Below, in pieces: positions 1-5,914 of a stretch of 7,973 bases of DNA. How positions within the stretch are numbered: position 1 is the first letter of the stretch; the number at the start of each line of letters is the position of its first letter. The stretch comes from MESE01 sp036675035 (lineage in GTDB: Bacteria; Pseudomonadota; Gammaproteobacteria; Burkholderiales; Burkholderiaceae_D): positions 1-7,973 of the forward strand of contig JAKFFO010000161.1 of assembly GCA_036675035.1 (NCBI GenBank). Direction: 5' to 3'. The position numbers were made by a program, and so were the translations under genes. Below the pieces are notes generated by a model. That model did not search any database. It was not told the DNA's origin and saw only the letters and a list, made by a program, of their open reading frames with translations.

Positions 1-247
1 AGAAACCTGCATGCACGATATCGTTCTGCAAAATCTGCATCGCGAAACGGCCATTCTCGATCTGCATATTGGTCTTGGCCATCTCGGCGTTACTGCGCGT
101 GATGTTAACGAACACGGTGATCAGTGCGAGCATGATCAGCAGGCTGATCGTTATCGCGACCATCAGTTCGATCAGCGTGAAACCCGATGGGCGACCGGTG
201 ATTGTCCGATAGGCAGAGGTAGTTCGAGGGTGTCGAATGTTTTTCAT
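1..247 (-). CDS. pilW: Type IV pilus assembly/minor pilin PilW, N-terminal part (cut by window edge)
   Basis: I translated this by hand on the minus strand from the ATG at 247 to the window edge, giving 82 residues with no stop. Residues 1-22 form a basic prepilin leader ending in Gly22. Mature Phe23 begins FTLIELMVAITISLLIMLAL, the N-methylation and hydrophobic helix motif with Glu at +5. Downstream, the segments MQIENGRFAMQILQNDI (about 61-77) and HAGF (79-82) are typical of PilW. PilW is a minor pilin that helps prime pilus assembly with PilV, PilX, PilE and the tip adhesin PilY1 at the inner membrane. The start ATG shares one base with the pilV stop (TGATG), so translation is probably coupled; no strong Shine-Dalgarno is visible. 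pilX and pilY1 would be expected past the left edge. The family call is firm, but length and C-terminus are unknown. Confidence 0.9.
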   Translation of the reverse strand, partial: MKNIRHPRTTSAYRTITGRPSGFTLIELMVAITISLLIMLALITVFVNITRSNAEMAKTNMQIENGRFAMQILQNDIVHAGF

Positions 248-816
248 CACAGTGTCGCAATCCGCACTATCGTGGTTATGGCACGGCGGCAGAGATCGTT
301 TTCGCAGGCCGAGCCGGCGGCGCCGTCATAGAGGTCTTTTCCGCAGGCGACGCTGGCAGGGGGGGCAGTAAGCGGTCCCATACCCTGCCACGCCACTGTC
401 ACCAGATATTCGTTGCTGCCCAGGCTTTCGACACAGCCGCGTCCGCCGATCATTGCGCCGACTTTGCTGTTTGTGTTGGACGCCTCTGCGGCACCCTGCA
501 GTACGGTGCACCACTCGCCTGTATCGATTTGCTGGCGCGTGGTGTCTGTGGTAGGGCAGACCATGCCGGCGCCCAACGGGTTATCGGCACCTGTGACGTA
601 ATCCGCTGCGGAATTGCGGTTACTGGCGATACGATGCGACATGTCTTCCAGCAGAATCAGGGCTTGCGCACGCTGATACGCTTCCATTTCGGATACCTGC
701 AGCTTGGTCTGCAATCCGACCAGTCCGAGCAGGCCGAAGGTCAGGATTACGATGGTGACCAGCACTTCGATCATCGATGTGCCGCGTTGAGTTCGGATGA
801 GGAATGGAATGCGCAT
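247..816 (-). CDS. pilV: Type IV pilus minor pilin PilV
   Basis: A 189-residue minor pilin. I chose the ATG at 816 over the in-frame GTG at 825, because the GTG start would overlap the upstream pilin gene and add only three residues. The leader (MRIPFLIRTQRG, 12 residues) ends in Gly. The mature protein starts TSMIEVLVTIVILTFGLLGL, keeping Glu at +5. Its first mature residue is Thr rather than the usual Phe, as can happen in minor pilins. The segment LQTKLQVSEMEAYQRAQAL continues the N-terminal helix, and the soluble part is rich in Cys (about seven), suggesting disulfides in the periplasm. PilV is a component of the minor pilin initiation complex. The gene lies 2 bp after the PilE-like gene stop and overlaps pilW by one base, so the three are very likely cotranscribed. 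Confidence 0.9.
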   Translation of the reverse strand: MRIPFLIRTQRGTSMIEVLVTIVILTFGLLGLVGLQTKLQVSEMEAYQRAQALILLEDMSHRIASNRNSAADYVTGADNPLGAGMVCPTTDTTRQQIDTGEWCTVLQGAAEASNTNSKVGAMIGGRGCVESLGSNEYLVTVAWQGMGPLTAPPASVACGKDLYDGAAGSACENDLCRRAITTIVRIATL

Positions 817-818
817 GA

Positions 819-1256
819 TTACCACTTGTCAGCTGGACACTTGATGCCGCTATTGCTCAGGTACAGATCGCCATCGCCAGCTTGCGAACCAGTCGCCGTA
901 AACTTGATTACGAATTTCGGTACCGCACTGGTGTCGGCCACAAGTGCGCACGACGAGTCAAGAATTTTGTCGGTGTGGATCACTGGTGCGGTAGAGCCGT
1001 ACCTGTCGCTGACTTCGTTCGGAAGCGTATAACCGGTGGCCTGGATTGCTGCGTAATCCCCATACGAACGATTGGCCAGCAGATATTGCTGCTCAAGATT
1101 CGCGATATCCATCATGGCCGCTTGCGCCGCGGCACGATTACTGCGCACGATATATTGCGTATAGCTCGGCAACGCGACCGCGGCGAGAATGCCGATGATG
1201 ACCACGGTAATCATCAGCTCGATCAGGGTAAAACCTTGTTGTCGGCGATTTTTCAC
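819..1256 (-). CDS. pilE: PilE-like type IV minor pilin, GTG start
   Basis: A 145-residue type IVa pilin-like protein. The frame stays open up to an ATG at 1331, but I place the start at the GTG at 1256. A strong AGGAG lies 7 nt upstream of it, and this start gives the classical short leader MKNRRQQG cleaved before FTLIELMITVVIIGILAAVA. The mature protein (137 residues) has Phe1 and Glu5, then the long N-terminal helix (ALPSYTQYIVRSNRAAAQAA). Cys103 and Cys140 (pre-protein numbering) near the C-terminus fit the disulfide-bonded D-region of pilins. The pattern matches the PilE/ComE-type minor pilins found next to pilV and pilW, rather than a major PilA. It is first in the visible operon. The name pilE is a family label; minor pilin assignments between pilE, fimT and others are not secure from sequence alone. 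Confidence 0.85.
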   Translation of the reverse strand: MKNRRQQGFTLIELMITVVIIGILAAVALPSYTQYIVRSNRAAAQAAMMDIANLEQQYLLANRSYGDYAAIQATGYTLPNEVSDRYGSTAPVIHTDKILDSSCALVADTSAVPKFVIKFTATGSQAGDGDLYLSNSGIKCPADKW

Positions 1257-1263
1257 GACACTT

Positions 1264-1268
1264 CTCCT
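1264..1268 (-). promoter_or_regulatory. Strong ribosome binding site deciding the PilE-like GTG start
   Basis: On the minus strand AGGAG is followed by 7 nt and then GTG at 1256. None of the upstream in-frame ATGs (1331, 1319, 1307, 1298) has a site of this quality. It supports a start with the 8-residue basic leader. Confidence 0.7.
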
Positions 1269-1345
1269 GCGTTTATGTTCGGTAATCGGGCGTTTCATAT
1301 CTGGCATGTTCCCGCTCATAAATGTTTCCATGAAGCATGATACCT

Positions 1346-1374
1346 AGAATATGGGAGAAATTGCTGTGTAGCAA
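1346..1374 (-). promoter_or_regulatory. Putative sigma-70 promoter of the minor pilin operon
   Basis: On the minus strand there is a TTGCTA -35 box (1369-1374), a 17-bp spacer and a TATTCT -10 box (1346-1351). Transcription would begin near 1339 and leave about an 80-nt leader before the GTG start of the PilE-like gene. This is a match by eye only; neither box is perfect. Confidence 0.4.
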
Positions 1375-1428
1375 GTTTGTGCCGGACCAGCGGTCATTTT
1401 TTGACGATCAACGGTATTTTGCGGAGCG

Positions 1429-1456
1429 CTTACGGTTTTGCGGATCCCCGTACAAT
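1429..1456 (+). promoter_or_regulatory. Possible srkA promoter with TACAAT -10 box next to the start codon
   Basis: TACAAT (1451-1456) is a 5/6 match to the -10 consensus. With 16 bp spacing a weak CTTACG (1429-1434) could serve as -35. The predicted transcription start falls at about 1462-1464, on or next to the ATG at 1464, which would give a leaderless or nearly leaderless mRNA. No Shine-Dalgarno is visible before either candidate ATG, which fits this. The evidence is suggestive only. Confidence 0.35.
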
Positions 1457-1463
1457 GGCGTCC

Positions 1464-2450
1464 ATGACAACCGCGACCCCCTCTTTTGCAGCACTTACCC
1501 CGGATCTGGTCCTTGATGCGCTGGATGGCATCGGGTTTCGCAGCGACGGGAGGCTTCTGGCGCTGAACAGTTATGAAAACCGGGTGTACCAGGTCGGAAT
1601 CGAGGACGCGCCGCCCTTGGTGACGAAGTTTTATCGTCCGGCGCGCTGGAGCGACGCTGCGATCCTGGAGGAACACGCTTTCGTCGCCGAGCTGGTCGAG
1701 CATGAAATTCCGGTGGTGCCGGCCTTGAGCGTAGACGGTAAAACGCTGCACGCCTTCAATGGTTTTCGTTTTGCGGTATTTCCCAAGCATGGCGGCCGTG
1801 CTCCGGAACTGGAAGATCGGGCGACGCTGGAGTGGATGGGGCGCTTTATTGGCCGGATTCACGCGATCGGCGTGCTGCAGCCATATCGCGACCGACCGGT
1901 ACTGGACGCCATCACATTCGGCGACCAACCACGGGACTATCTACTGGCGCACGGATTCATCCCGCCCGAACTGCTCGATGCCTACCGCAGCGTGGCAAGC
2001 CAGGCGCTGGACGGCGTCAGGCGAAGTTTTGACCGGGCCGGTGACATTAAAACGCTCCGCCTGCATGGTGATTGCCATTGCGGCAACGTGCTGTGGACCG
2101 ATGCCGGACCGCATTTCGTTGATTTCGACGACAGCCGCATGGGTCCGGCGGTACAGGATCTGTGGATGTTGCTGTCCGGCGAGCGATCCGACATGGTGCG
2201 TCAGCTATCCGACCTGTTGGCCGGTTACGAGGATTTCTACGATTTTGATCCGCGTGAGCTGCATTTGATCGAAGCTCTGCGCACCTTGCGGCTGATTCAT
2301 TATTCGGCCTGGTTGGCGACGCGCTGGGAGGACCCGGCGTTTCCGCTGGCATTCCCCTGGTTTAACACGCAGCGTTATTGGCAGGACCGTATCCTGGAGC
2401 TGCGCGAACAGATCGCGCTGATGGATGAAGCGCCGTTGTGGCCGGCATGA
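1464..2450 (+). CDS. srkA: Stress response serine/threonine protein kinase SrkA (YihE/RdoA family)
   Basis: From the ATG at 1464 the product is 328 residues, the same length as E. coli SrkA. An ATG at 1455 would add three residues. It is a cytoplasmic kinase of the aminoglycoside-phosphotransferase-like fold. In E. coli SrkA phosphorylates protein Ser/Thr, protects against oxidative and envelope stress and counters MazEF-type death. Visible landmarks are LNSYENRVYQ (about 34-43), VTKFYRPARW with the likely ATP-binding Lys55, ILEEH, and FAVFPKHGGR. The catalytic loop LHGDCHCGNVLW carries Asp203 and Asn208, and the metal-binding VDFDD carries Asp220. GPAVQDLWMLL and the C-terminal PLAFPWFNTQRYW follow. 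All correspond to conserved blocks of the family with no gaps. The gene is divergent from the pilin operon and 81 bp upstream of mtnP; nothing suggests a shared function with either. Confidence 0.93.
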   Translation: MTTATPSFAALTPDLVLDALDGIGFRSDGRLLALNSYENRVYQVGIEDAPPLVTKFYRPARWSDAAILEEHAFVAELVEHEIPVVPALSVDGKTLHAFNGFRFAVFPKHGGRAPELEDRATLEWMGRFIGRIHAIGVLQPYRDRPVLDAITFGDQPRDYLLAHGFIPPELLDAYRSVASQALDGVRRSFDRAGDIKTLRLHGDCHCGNVLWTDAGPHFVDFDDSRMGPAVQDLWMLLSGERSDMVRQLSDLLAGYEDFYDFDPRELHLIEALRTLRLIHYSAWLATRWEDPAFPLAFPWFNTQRYWQDRILELREQIALMDEAPLWPA

Positions 2451-2490
2451 TGCTGGATGTGTCTGTAAGTTTCTGCCGGTAATTTTCACC

Positions 2491-2519
2491 AATCATTCAC
2501 AATCACTCATTCAATCACT
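2491..2519 (+). repeat. Three short AATCAYT direct repeats upstream of mtnP
   Basis: AATCATT occurs at 2491-2497 and AATCACT at 2501-2507 and 2513-2519, spaced 10 and 12 bp, close to one helical turn. They end 12 bp before the mtnP start. They could be a regulator site or simply low-complexity leader sequence; no known operator is recognised. Confidence 0.3.
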
Positions 2520-2531
2520 GGAACTGGGCAC

Positions 2532-3404
2532 ATGGAAAAAATTCGCTTCGGCATCATGGGCGGCAGCGGGCTGTACAAAATGGAAGGCCTGGAGGAAGTA
2601 AAGGAAGTGCATGTCGACACACCGTTCGGCGCGCCGTCGGATGCGATTGCAATCGGAAAACTGGATGGTGTCGAGGTTGCCTTTCTGGCGCGGCATGGGC
2701 GAAGCCATTCCTTCCTGCCGACCGAGATCCCGTTCCGGGCAAATATCTGGGCGATGAAAAAGCTCGGTGTCGATTATCTTTTGTCGGTATCGGCGGTGGG
2801 TTCACTCAAGGAAGATTTGGCTCCGCGCCACATGGTGTTGCCTGACCAGTTCATCGACATGACCAAACGGCGGATCGGCACGTTTTTCGGTGATGGCGCG
2901 GTAGCCCATATCGGATTTTCGCATCCGGTGTGCAGCGCATTGAGCGATACGGTTGCGCAGGCGTTCTCCGATTGCGATCTGCCGGATGCGACCTTGCATC
3001 GCGGCGGCACTTATATCTGCATGGAAGGCCCGGCGTTTTCCACTTATGCGGAATCGCAGTTGTATCGCTCGTGGGGTGCATCGGTGATCGGCATGACCAA
3101 TATGCCTGAGGCCCGGCTCGCGCGCGAAGCTGAAATCGCCTATGCCAGTCTCGCGCTGGTCACCGATTTCGATTGCTGGCATCCGGGGCACGATGCAGTG
3201 ACTGCCGAGATGGCGATTGCAAACCTGATGCACAACGCCGTGAATGCGCAAACCGTGCTGCGTGCATGCATCAAGCGCTTGAGCGTGAATCCGCCGGTAT
3301 CTGCCGCACATGATGCACTGGCCAAATCGCTGGTAACGCCGCCGTCGGCAATGCCGCCTGCAACACGCGAGAAGCTGGCGCCGCTACTGAGCAAATATTT
3401 TTAG
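2532..3404 (+). CDS. mtnP: S-methyl-5'-thioadenosine phosphorylase
   Basis: A 290-residue cytoplasmic enzyme of the trimeric purine nucleoside phosphorylase/MTAP family, close in length to human MTAP. It splits 5'-methylthioadenosine with phosphate into adenine and 5-methylthioribose-1-phosphate in methionine salvage. Landmarks are GIMGGSGLY (residues 7-15, phosphate-binding loop), ARHGRSHSFLPTEI (53-66), ANIWAMKKLGV (70-80), SAVGSL (87-92), MEGPAFSTYAESQLYRSWGA (164-183), GMTNMPEA with Met188 (ribose/5'-group contact), and TDFDCW with Asp212 and Asp214. The two Asp residues recognise the 6-amino group of adenine, which favours MTAP over inosine/guanosine phosphorylase or the MTI phosphorylase. 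The start ATG has only a weak purine-rich site upstream. The gene is followed after 5 bp by a palindromic repeat element. The family is known to accept other 5'-modified deoxyadenosines including 5'-deoxyadenosine, which matters given arsS downstream. Confidence 0.92.
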   Translation: MEKIRFGIMGGSGLYKMEGLEEVKEVHVDTPFGAPSDAIAIGKLDGVEVAFLARHGRSHSFLPTEIPFRANIWAMKKLGVDYLLSVSAVGSLKEDLAPRHMVLPDQFIDMTKRRIGTFFGDGAVAHIGFSHPVCSALSDTVAQAFSDCDLPDATLHRGGTYICMEGPAFSTYAESQLYRSWGASVIGMTNMPEARLAREAEIAYASLALVTDFDCWHPGHDAVTAEMAIANLMHNAVNAQTVLRACIKRLSVNPPVSAAHDALAKSLVTPPSAMPPATREKLAPLLSKYF

Positions 3405-3409
3405 CTTTG

Positions 3410-3587
3410 CTTAGACGTCGCCAAGTAAGGCGACGATTGCAAAACCGCATTCCCTCCCCTTCAAGGGGAGGGCTAGGGTGAGGATGGGTGAATGTGCTAT
3501 GCAAAACCCATCCCCATCCCAACCTTCCCCTTGAAGGGGAAGGAGCACTGCGGCGCGAGACTGTCGCCATACTTGGCGACGTCTGAG
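3410..3587. repeat. Composite palindromic intergenic repeat (REP/REPIN- or MITE-like)
   Basis: A non-coding element of about 178 bp sits between mtnP and arsS. Its ends are 25-nt inverted repeats (3410-3434 and 3563-3587) that match at 23 of 25 positions when one is reverse-complemented. Each arm is itself a hairpin, GTCGCC (3417-3422) with GGCGAC (3429-3434), and GTCGCC (3563-3568) with GGCGAC (3575-3580), each with a 6-nt loop. Inside lie two perfect 21-nt palindromes and an imperfect GGATGGG/CCCATCC pairing, so the whole unit could fold as a large cruciform. No transposase is encoded. Clear target-site duplications are not seen. It could act as an mRNA 3'-end stabiliser or bidirectional attenuator, but no T tract follows any stem, so a classic intrinsic terminator is not supported. 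The class name is inference. Confidence 0.75.
3452..3543. repeat. Inner pair of 21-nt GC-rich palindromes
   Basis: The palindrome at 3452-3472 pairs CCCTCCCCTT with AAGGGGAGGG around a single C. The one at 3523-3543 pairs CCTTCCCCTT with AAGGGGAAGG around a single G. They are about 70 bp apart, share the CCCCTT/AAGGGG core, and flank a region with GGATGGG and CCCATCCCCATCCC. Two related hairpins in a unit is the layout of REP doublets. Translated on the minus strand this core gives PSPPLEGEG-like peptides, a familiar sign of a dispersed repeat rather than a protein. Confidence 0.7.
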
Positions 3588-3744
3588 TAACAAACCTGCC
3601 TGAGTTCGGGTAAAACCGGTGTTCCCGGTTCGATCTAATGCCGCCGAACTTGCATCGGTTGTAAGGTTATGTAGTTTTTCGCGACCAACGAGAAACTTTT
3701 TTTCGGTTTATCCTTGCTCACATTTCGTCCAACGGACCTTTTCC
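3588..3744 (+). other. arsS upstream leader, no gene seen
   Basis: This completes the 340-bp gap between mtnP and arsS. It contains one small hairpin (AACCGG at 3614-3619 with CCGGTT at 3625-3630, 5-nt loop) and an AT-richer stretch with a run of seven T at about 3697-3703. The frame is open from 3619 into arsS, but family length and conserved sequence favour the ATG at 3745. I see no convincing -35/-10 pair and recognise no ArsR operator or riboswitch. Confidence 0.4.
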
Positions 3745-4710
3745 ATGCGCGCAACGCTTCCATTGCTGGCAGTCACAGATTTTCCCGCAATTCATCGCAG
3801 TCAGGCGGCGGATACGCTGCAAGTCAACCTGGGCTACACCTGTAATCAAAGCTGTGTTCACTGCCACGTCAACGCCGGCCCGACGCGTACCGAGCAGATG
3901 ACCCGTGAAACGGTCGACCAGGTGCTCGCCGTGCTGCGCGCCGGCCGGATAAAAACCCTGGATCTGACCGGCGGCGCACCCGAGATGAATCCGCATTTCC
4001 GTTACCTGGTGCAGCAAGCGCGCGCGCTGGACGTGACGGTGATCGATCGCTGCAATCTTACGATCCTGGAAGAGCCGGGTTACGAAACGATGGCGCAATT
4101 TCTGGCCGACCATCAGGTCCGGATCGTGGCGTCCTTGCCTTGCTATCTGGAGGACAACGTCGACCGGCAACGCGGCAAAGGCGTGTTCGAAACCAGTATC
4201 CGTGTGCTGCAAGAACTCAATGCGCTCGGATACGGCGCTGCGGATGGCGAATTGGAATTGCATCTTGTGTTCAATCCGCAGGGCCCGGTCTTGCCACCTT
4301 CTCAGCCTGCATTGAAAGCCGACTACGATCGCTTTCTGGGCGAACGGTTCGGCATTCGCTTCAACCAGCTATATACGATCACCAATATGCCGATCCAGCG
4401 GTTCGGCAGCACGCTGGTGTCGAAAGGGCAGTTTGCCAGCTACATGCAATTGCTCCGCTCATCGCATCAGGATGCAAACCTCGATCACGTGATGTGCCGA
4501 ACCCTGATCTCGGTCGACTGGCGCGGCAATCTGTATGACTGCGATTTCAACCAGATGCTCGGCTTACCGTTGAAGCGTCCCGGAAAGGGGCGCATGCATC
4601 TGTCGGATCTGCTGCAGACGCAGGTCGACGGCAATCCCATCATGATCGCCGATCACTGCTGGGGATGTACGGCCGGCGCGGGGAGCAGTTGCGGCGGTGC
4701 GCTGGTGTGA
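3745..4710 (+). CDS. arsS: Arsenosugar biosynthesis radical SAM protein ArsS
   Basis: A 321-residue cytoplasmic radical SAM enzyme. ArsS enzymes are reported to join a 5'-deoxyadenosyl group from SAM to a dimethylated trivalent arsenical, giving the arsenosugar precursor 5'-deoxy-5'-dimethylarsinoyladenosine. The [4Fe-4S] ligands are seen as CNQSCVHC (Cys33, Cys37, Cys40) after VNLGYTC. LDLTGGAPEMNP (72-83) is the SAM-binding GGE-like motif. VIDRCNLTIL, SLPCYLEDNVDRQRGKGVF, LHLVFNPQG, FNQLYTITNMPI and VDWRGNLYDCDFNQ follow in family order. The C-terminus is the diagnostic Cys-rich tail CWGCTAGAGSSCGGAL (Cys305, Cys308, Cys316). An upstream in-frame ATG at 3619 would add 42 residues not expected for the family, so I use the ATG at 3745, with a modest GGA upstream. 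The stop overlaps the next gene's GTG by 4 bp. The usual partner arsM is not in the window. Confidence 0.92.
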   Translation: MRATLPLLAVTDFPAIHRSQAADTLQVNLGYTCNQSCVHCHVNAGPTRTEQMTRETVDQVLAVLRAGRIKTLDLTGGAPEMNPHFRYLVQQARALDVTVIDRCNLTILEEPGYETMAQFLADHQVRIVASLPCYLEDNVDRQRGKGVFETSIRVLQELNALGYGAADGELELHLVFNPQGPVLPPSQPALKADYDRFLGERFGIRFNQLYTITNMPIQRFGSTLVSKGQFASYMQLLRSSHQDANLDHVMCRTLISVDWRGNLYDCDFNQMLGLPLKRPGKGRMHLSDLLQTQVDGNPIMIADHCWGCTAGAGSSCGGALV

Positions 4711-5789
4711 ACAAGGTGGTGGGCGATGGAATCAGTCTGCGGAATCGGCGCTCGCCCGAGCTCTCGGCGTTGGAGGAACACCTGATCGATCCGGATGGGC
4801 GCCGCGCGCTTGCGGGGCGGAGCTGCCCTGCAGATTATGGTTATGGCGCACACGTATTCCGCCGCACGCCCGAGATCGCCGCCGAAACCCTGTACGTGAT
4901 CGGCGGACTGTACGGCAATCCGTTCGCACTGGATGCCGTCGAAGCGCTGGCGGCGTCGGAAGCGCGAAACGGCATGCGGCCGCGGCTGGTATTCAATGGA
5001 GATTTCCATTGGTTCGACACCGATCCGGCGGTATTTGAAATGATTACCCGGCGGGTAATGAAATTCACCGCGTTGCGCGGCAACGTGGAAACAGAACTCG
5101 CCGGCGAGGACGACTGTTTCGGTTGCGGCTGCGCCTACCCGGACGAAGTGTCGGATGCGGATGTGGAACGTTCAAACCGAATCATCGAGCGCTTGCGCGA
5201 CACTGCGCGGTCCGTGCCGGCGTTGCGGCAGACGCTGGGCAAGTTACCGATGCACGCATTGGCGCAAGTCGGCAGTGCGCGCGTGGGGATCGTGCATGGC
5301 GATGCGAACTCGCTGGCCGGCTGGGATTTTGCGCACGATAAGCTGGCCGATCCGGCGATGGAAACCGCAGTAGCGGCGTCGCTGCGCAGCGCGCAGGTAG
5401 ACGTGTTCGCCAGCAGCCATACCTGTCTGCCGGTGTTGCGCCGCTTCAATGTCGATGGCCGGATGCAGGCCATCATCAATAACGGCGCGGCCGGCATGCC
5501 GAATTTTGCCGGCACCCGGTTCGGCATCATCAGCCGCATTGCCACGACGCCGGCTCCGGACCGCATGCCGGTGCTGCATGACGCGACATGGCAGATTTCC
5601 GGACATCGGATCTACGTGGCAGCAATCGCGATAGAGTATGATTTTGCGGCATGGCGCACGAGGTTCTTGTCCGATTGGGAAATCGGATCGCCCGCTTATG
5701 AATCCTATTTTCGCCGGATCGAAAACGGGCCTGTATATTTCCCCCACCAGGCGTATTTGAAATCCACGATAGACGATCGGGGCCGGTGA
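4707..5789 (+). CDS. Divergent calcineurin-like metallophosphoesterase coupled to arsS
   Basis: With the GTG at 4707 the product is 360 residues, starting inside the arsS stop (GTGA, 4-bp overlap), which implies coupled translation. The calcineurin-like phosphoesterase core is visible: YVIGGLYGN (about 63-71), VFNGDFHWF (95-103), LRGNVE (123-128), GIVHGDA (194-200), FASSHTCLPV (234-243) and INNGAAGMPN (257-266). The motif II Asp, the GN pair and the later His residues are kept, but motif I, normally GDxHG-like, reads GGLYGN, losing one Asp and one His metal ligand. A small Cys cluster (CFGCGC, Cys137/140/142) follows the GNVE motif, and the segment with CPADYGYG lies before the core. No signal peptide or membrane segment is seen. 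Substrate is unknown. Tight coupling to arsS suggests a role with arsenosugar intermediates, perhaps removing a phosphate, but that is inference. It may also bind metal or arsenic through its thiols. Confidence 0.8.
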   Translation: MNKVVGDGISLRNRRSPELSALEEHLIDPDGRRALAGRSCPADYGYGAHVFRRTPEIAAETLYVIGGLYGNPFALDAVEALAASEARNGMRPRLVFNGDFHWFDTDPAVFEMITRRVMKFTALRGNVETELAGEDDCFGCGCAYPDEVSDADVERSNRIIERLRDTARSVPALRQTLGKLPMHALAQVGSARVGIVHGDANSLAGWDFAHDKLADPAMETAVAASLRSAQVDVFASSHTCLPVLRRFNVDGRMQAIINNGAAGMPNFAGTRFGIISRIATTPAPDRMPVLHDATWQISGHRIYVAAIAIEYDFAAWRTRFLSDWEIGSPAYESYFRRIENGPVYFPHQAYLKSTIDDRGR

Positions 5790-5914
5790 GCAGCCGAGAA
5801 GGTCGTATCCGGCTTCGGATCTTACTTCGGCATCTGTAGCTCCAACTCATCCGAAATGACAGCCCATCCACAACAAATGTGCGGCCTGCGAGCCTGACAC
5901 ATCAAGGGAAAATA
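5790..5914 (+). promoter_or_regulatory. Leader and ribosome binding site of the fusion gene
   Basis: The 125-bp gap after the phosphoesterase gene holds a weak hairpin (ATCCG at 5807-5811 with CGGAT at 5816-5820) without a T tract. A good Shine-Dalgarno, AAGGGAA at 5904-5910, precedes the ATG at 5915 with normal spacing. No convincing promoter is seen, so read-through from arsS is likely but unproven. Confidence 0.5.

Noticed and set aside
529..1340. Plus-strand open frames opposite the pilin genes (529-1032 and 882-1340)
   Set aside because: The minus strand carries unmistakable prepilin motifs across the same interval; the plus-strand products look like antisense shadows.
3271..3570. Minus-strand frame encoding a PSPPLEGEG-like peptide
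   Set aside because: This peptide comes from translating the palindromic repeat; it also runs antisense into mtnP.
3614..3630. AACCGG/CCGGTT hairpin as a terminator
   Set aside because: The stem is only six base pairs and no T tract follows.
4653..4710. Selenocysteine in the ArsS Cys-rich tail
   Set aside because: Some members of this radical SAM family are said to be selenoproteins, but here the tail cysteines are TGC/TGT and the only in-frame TGA is the stop that overlaps the next gene.
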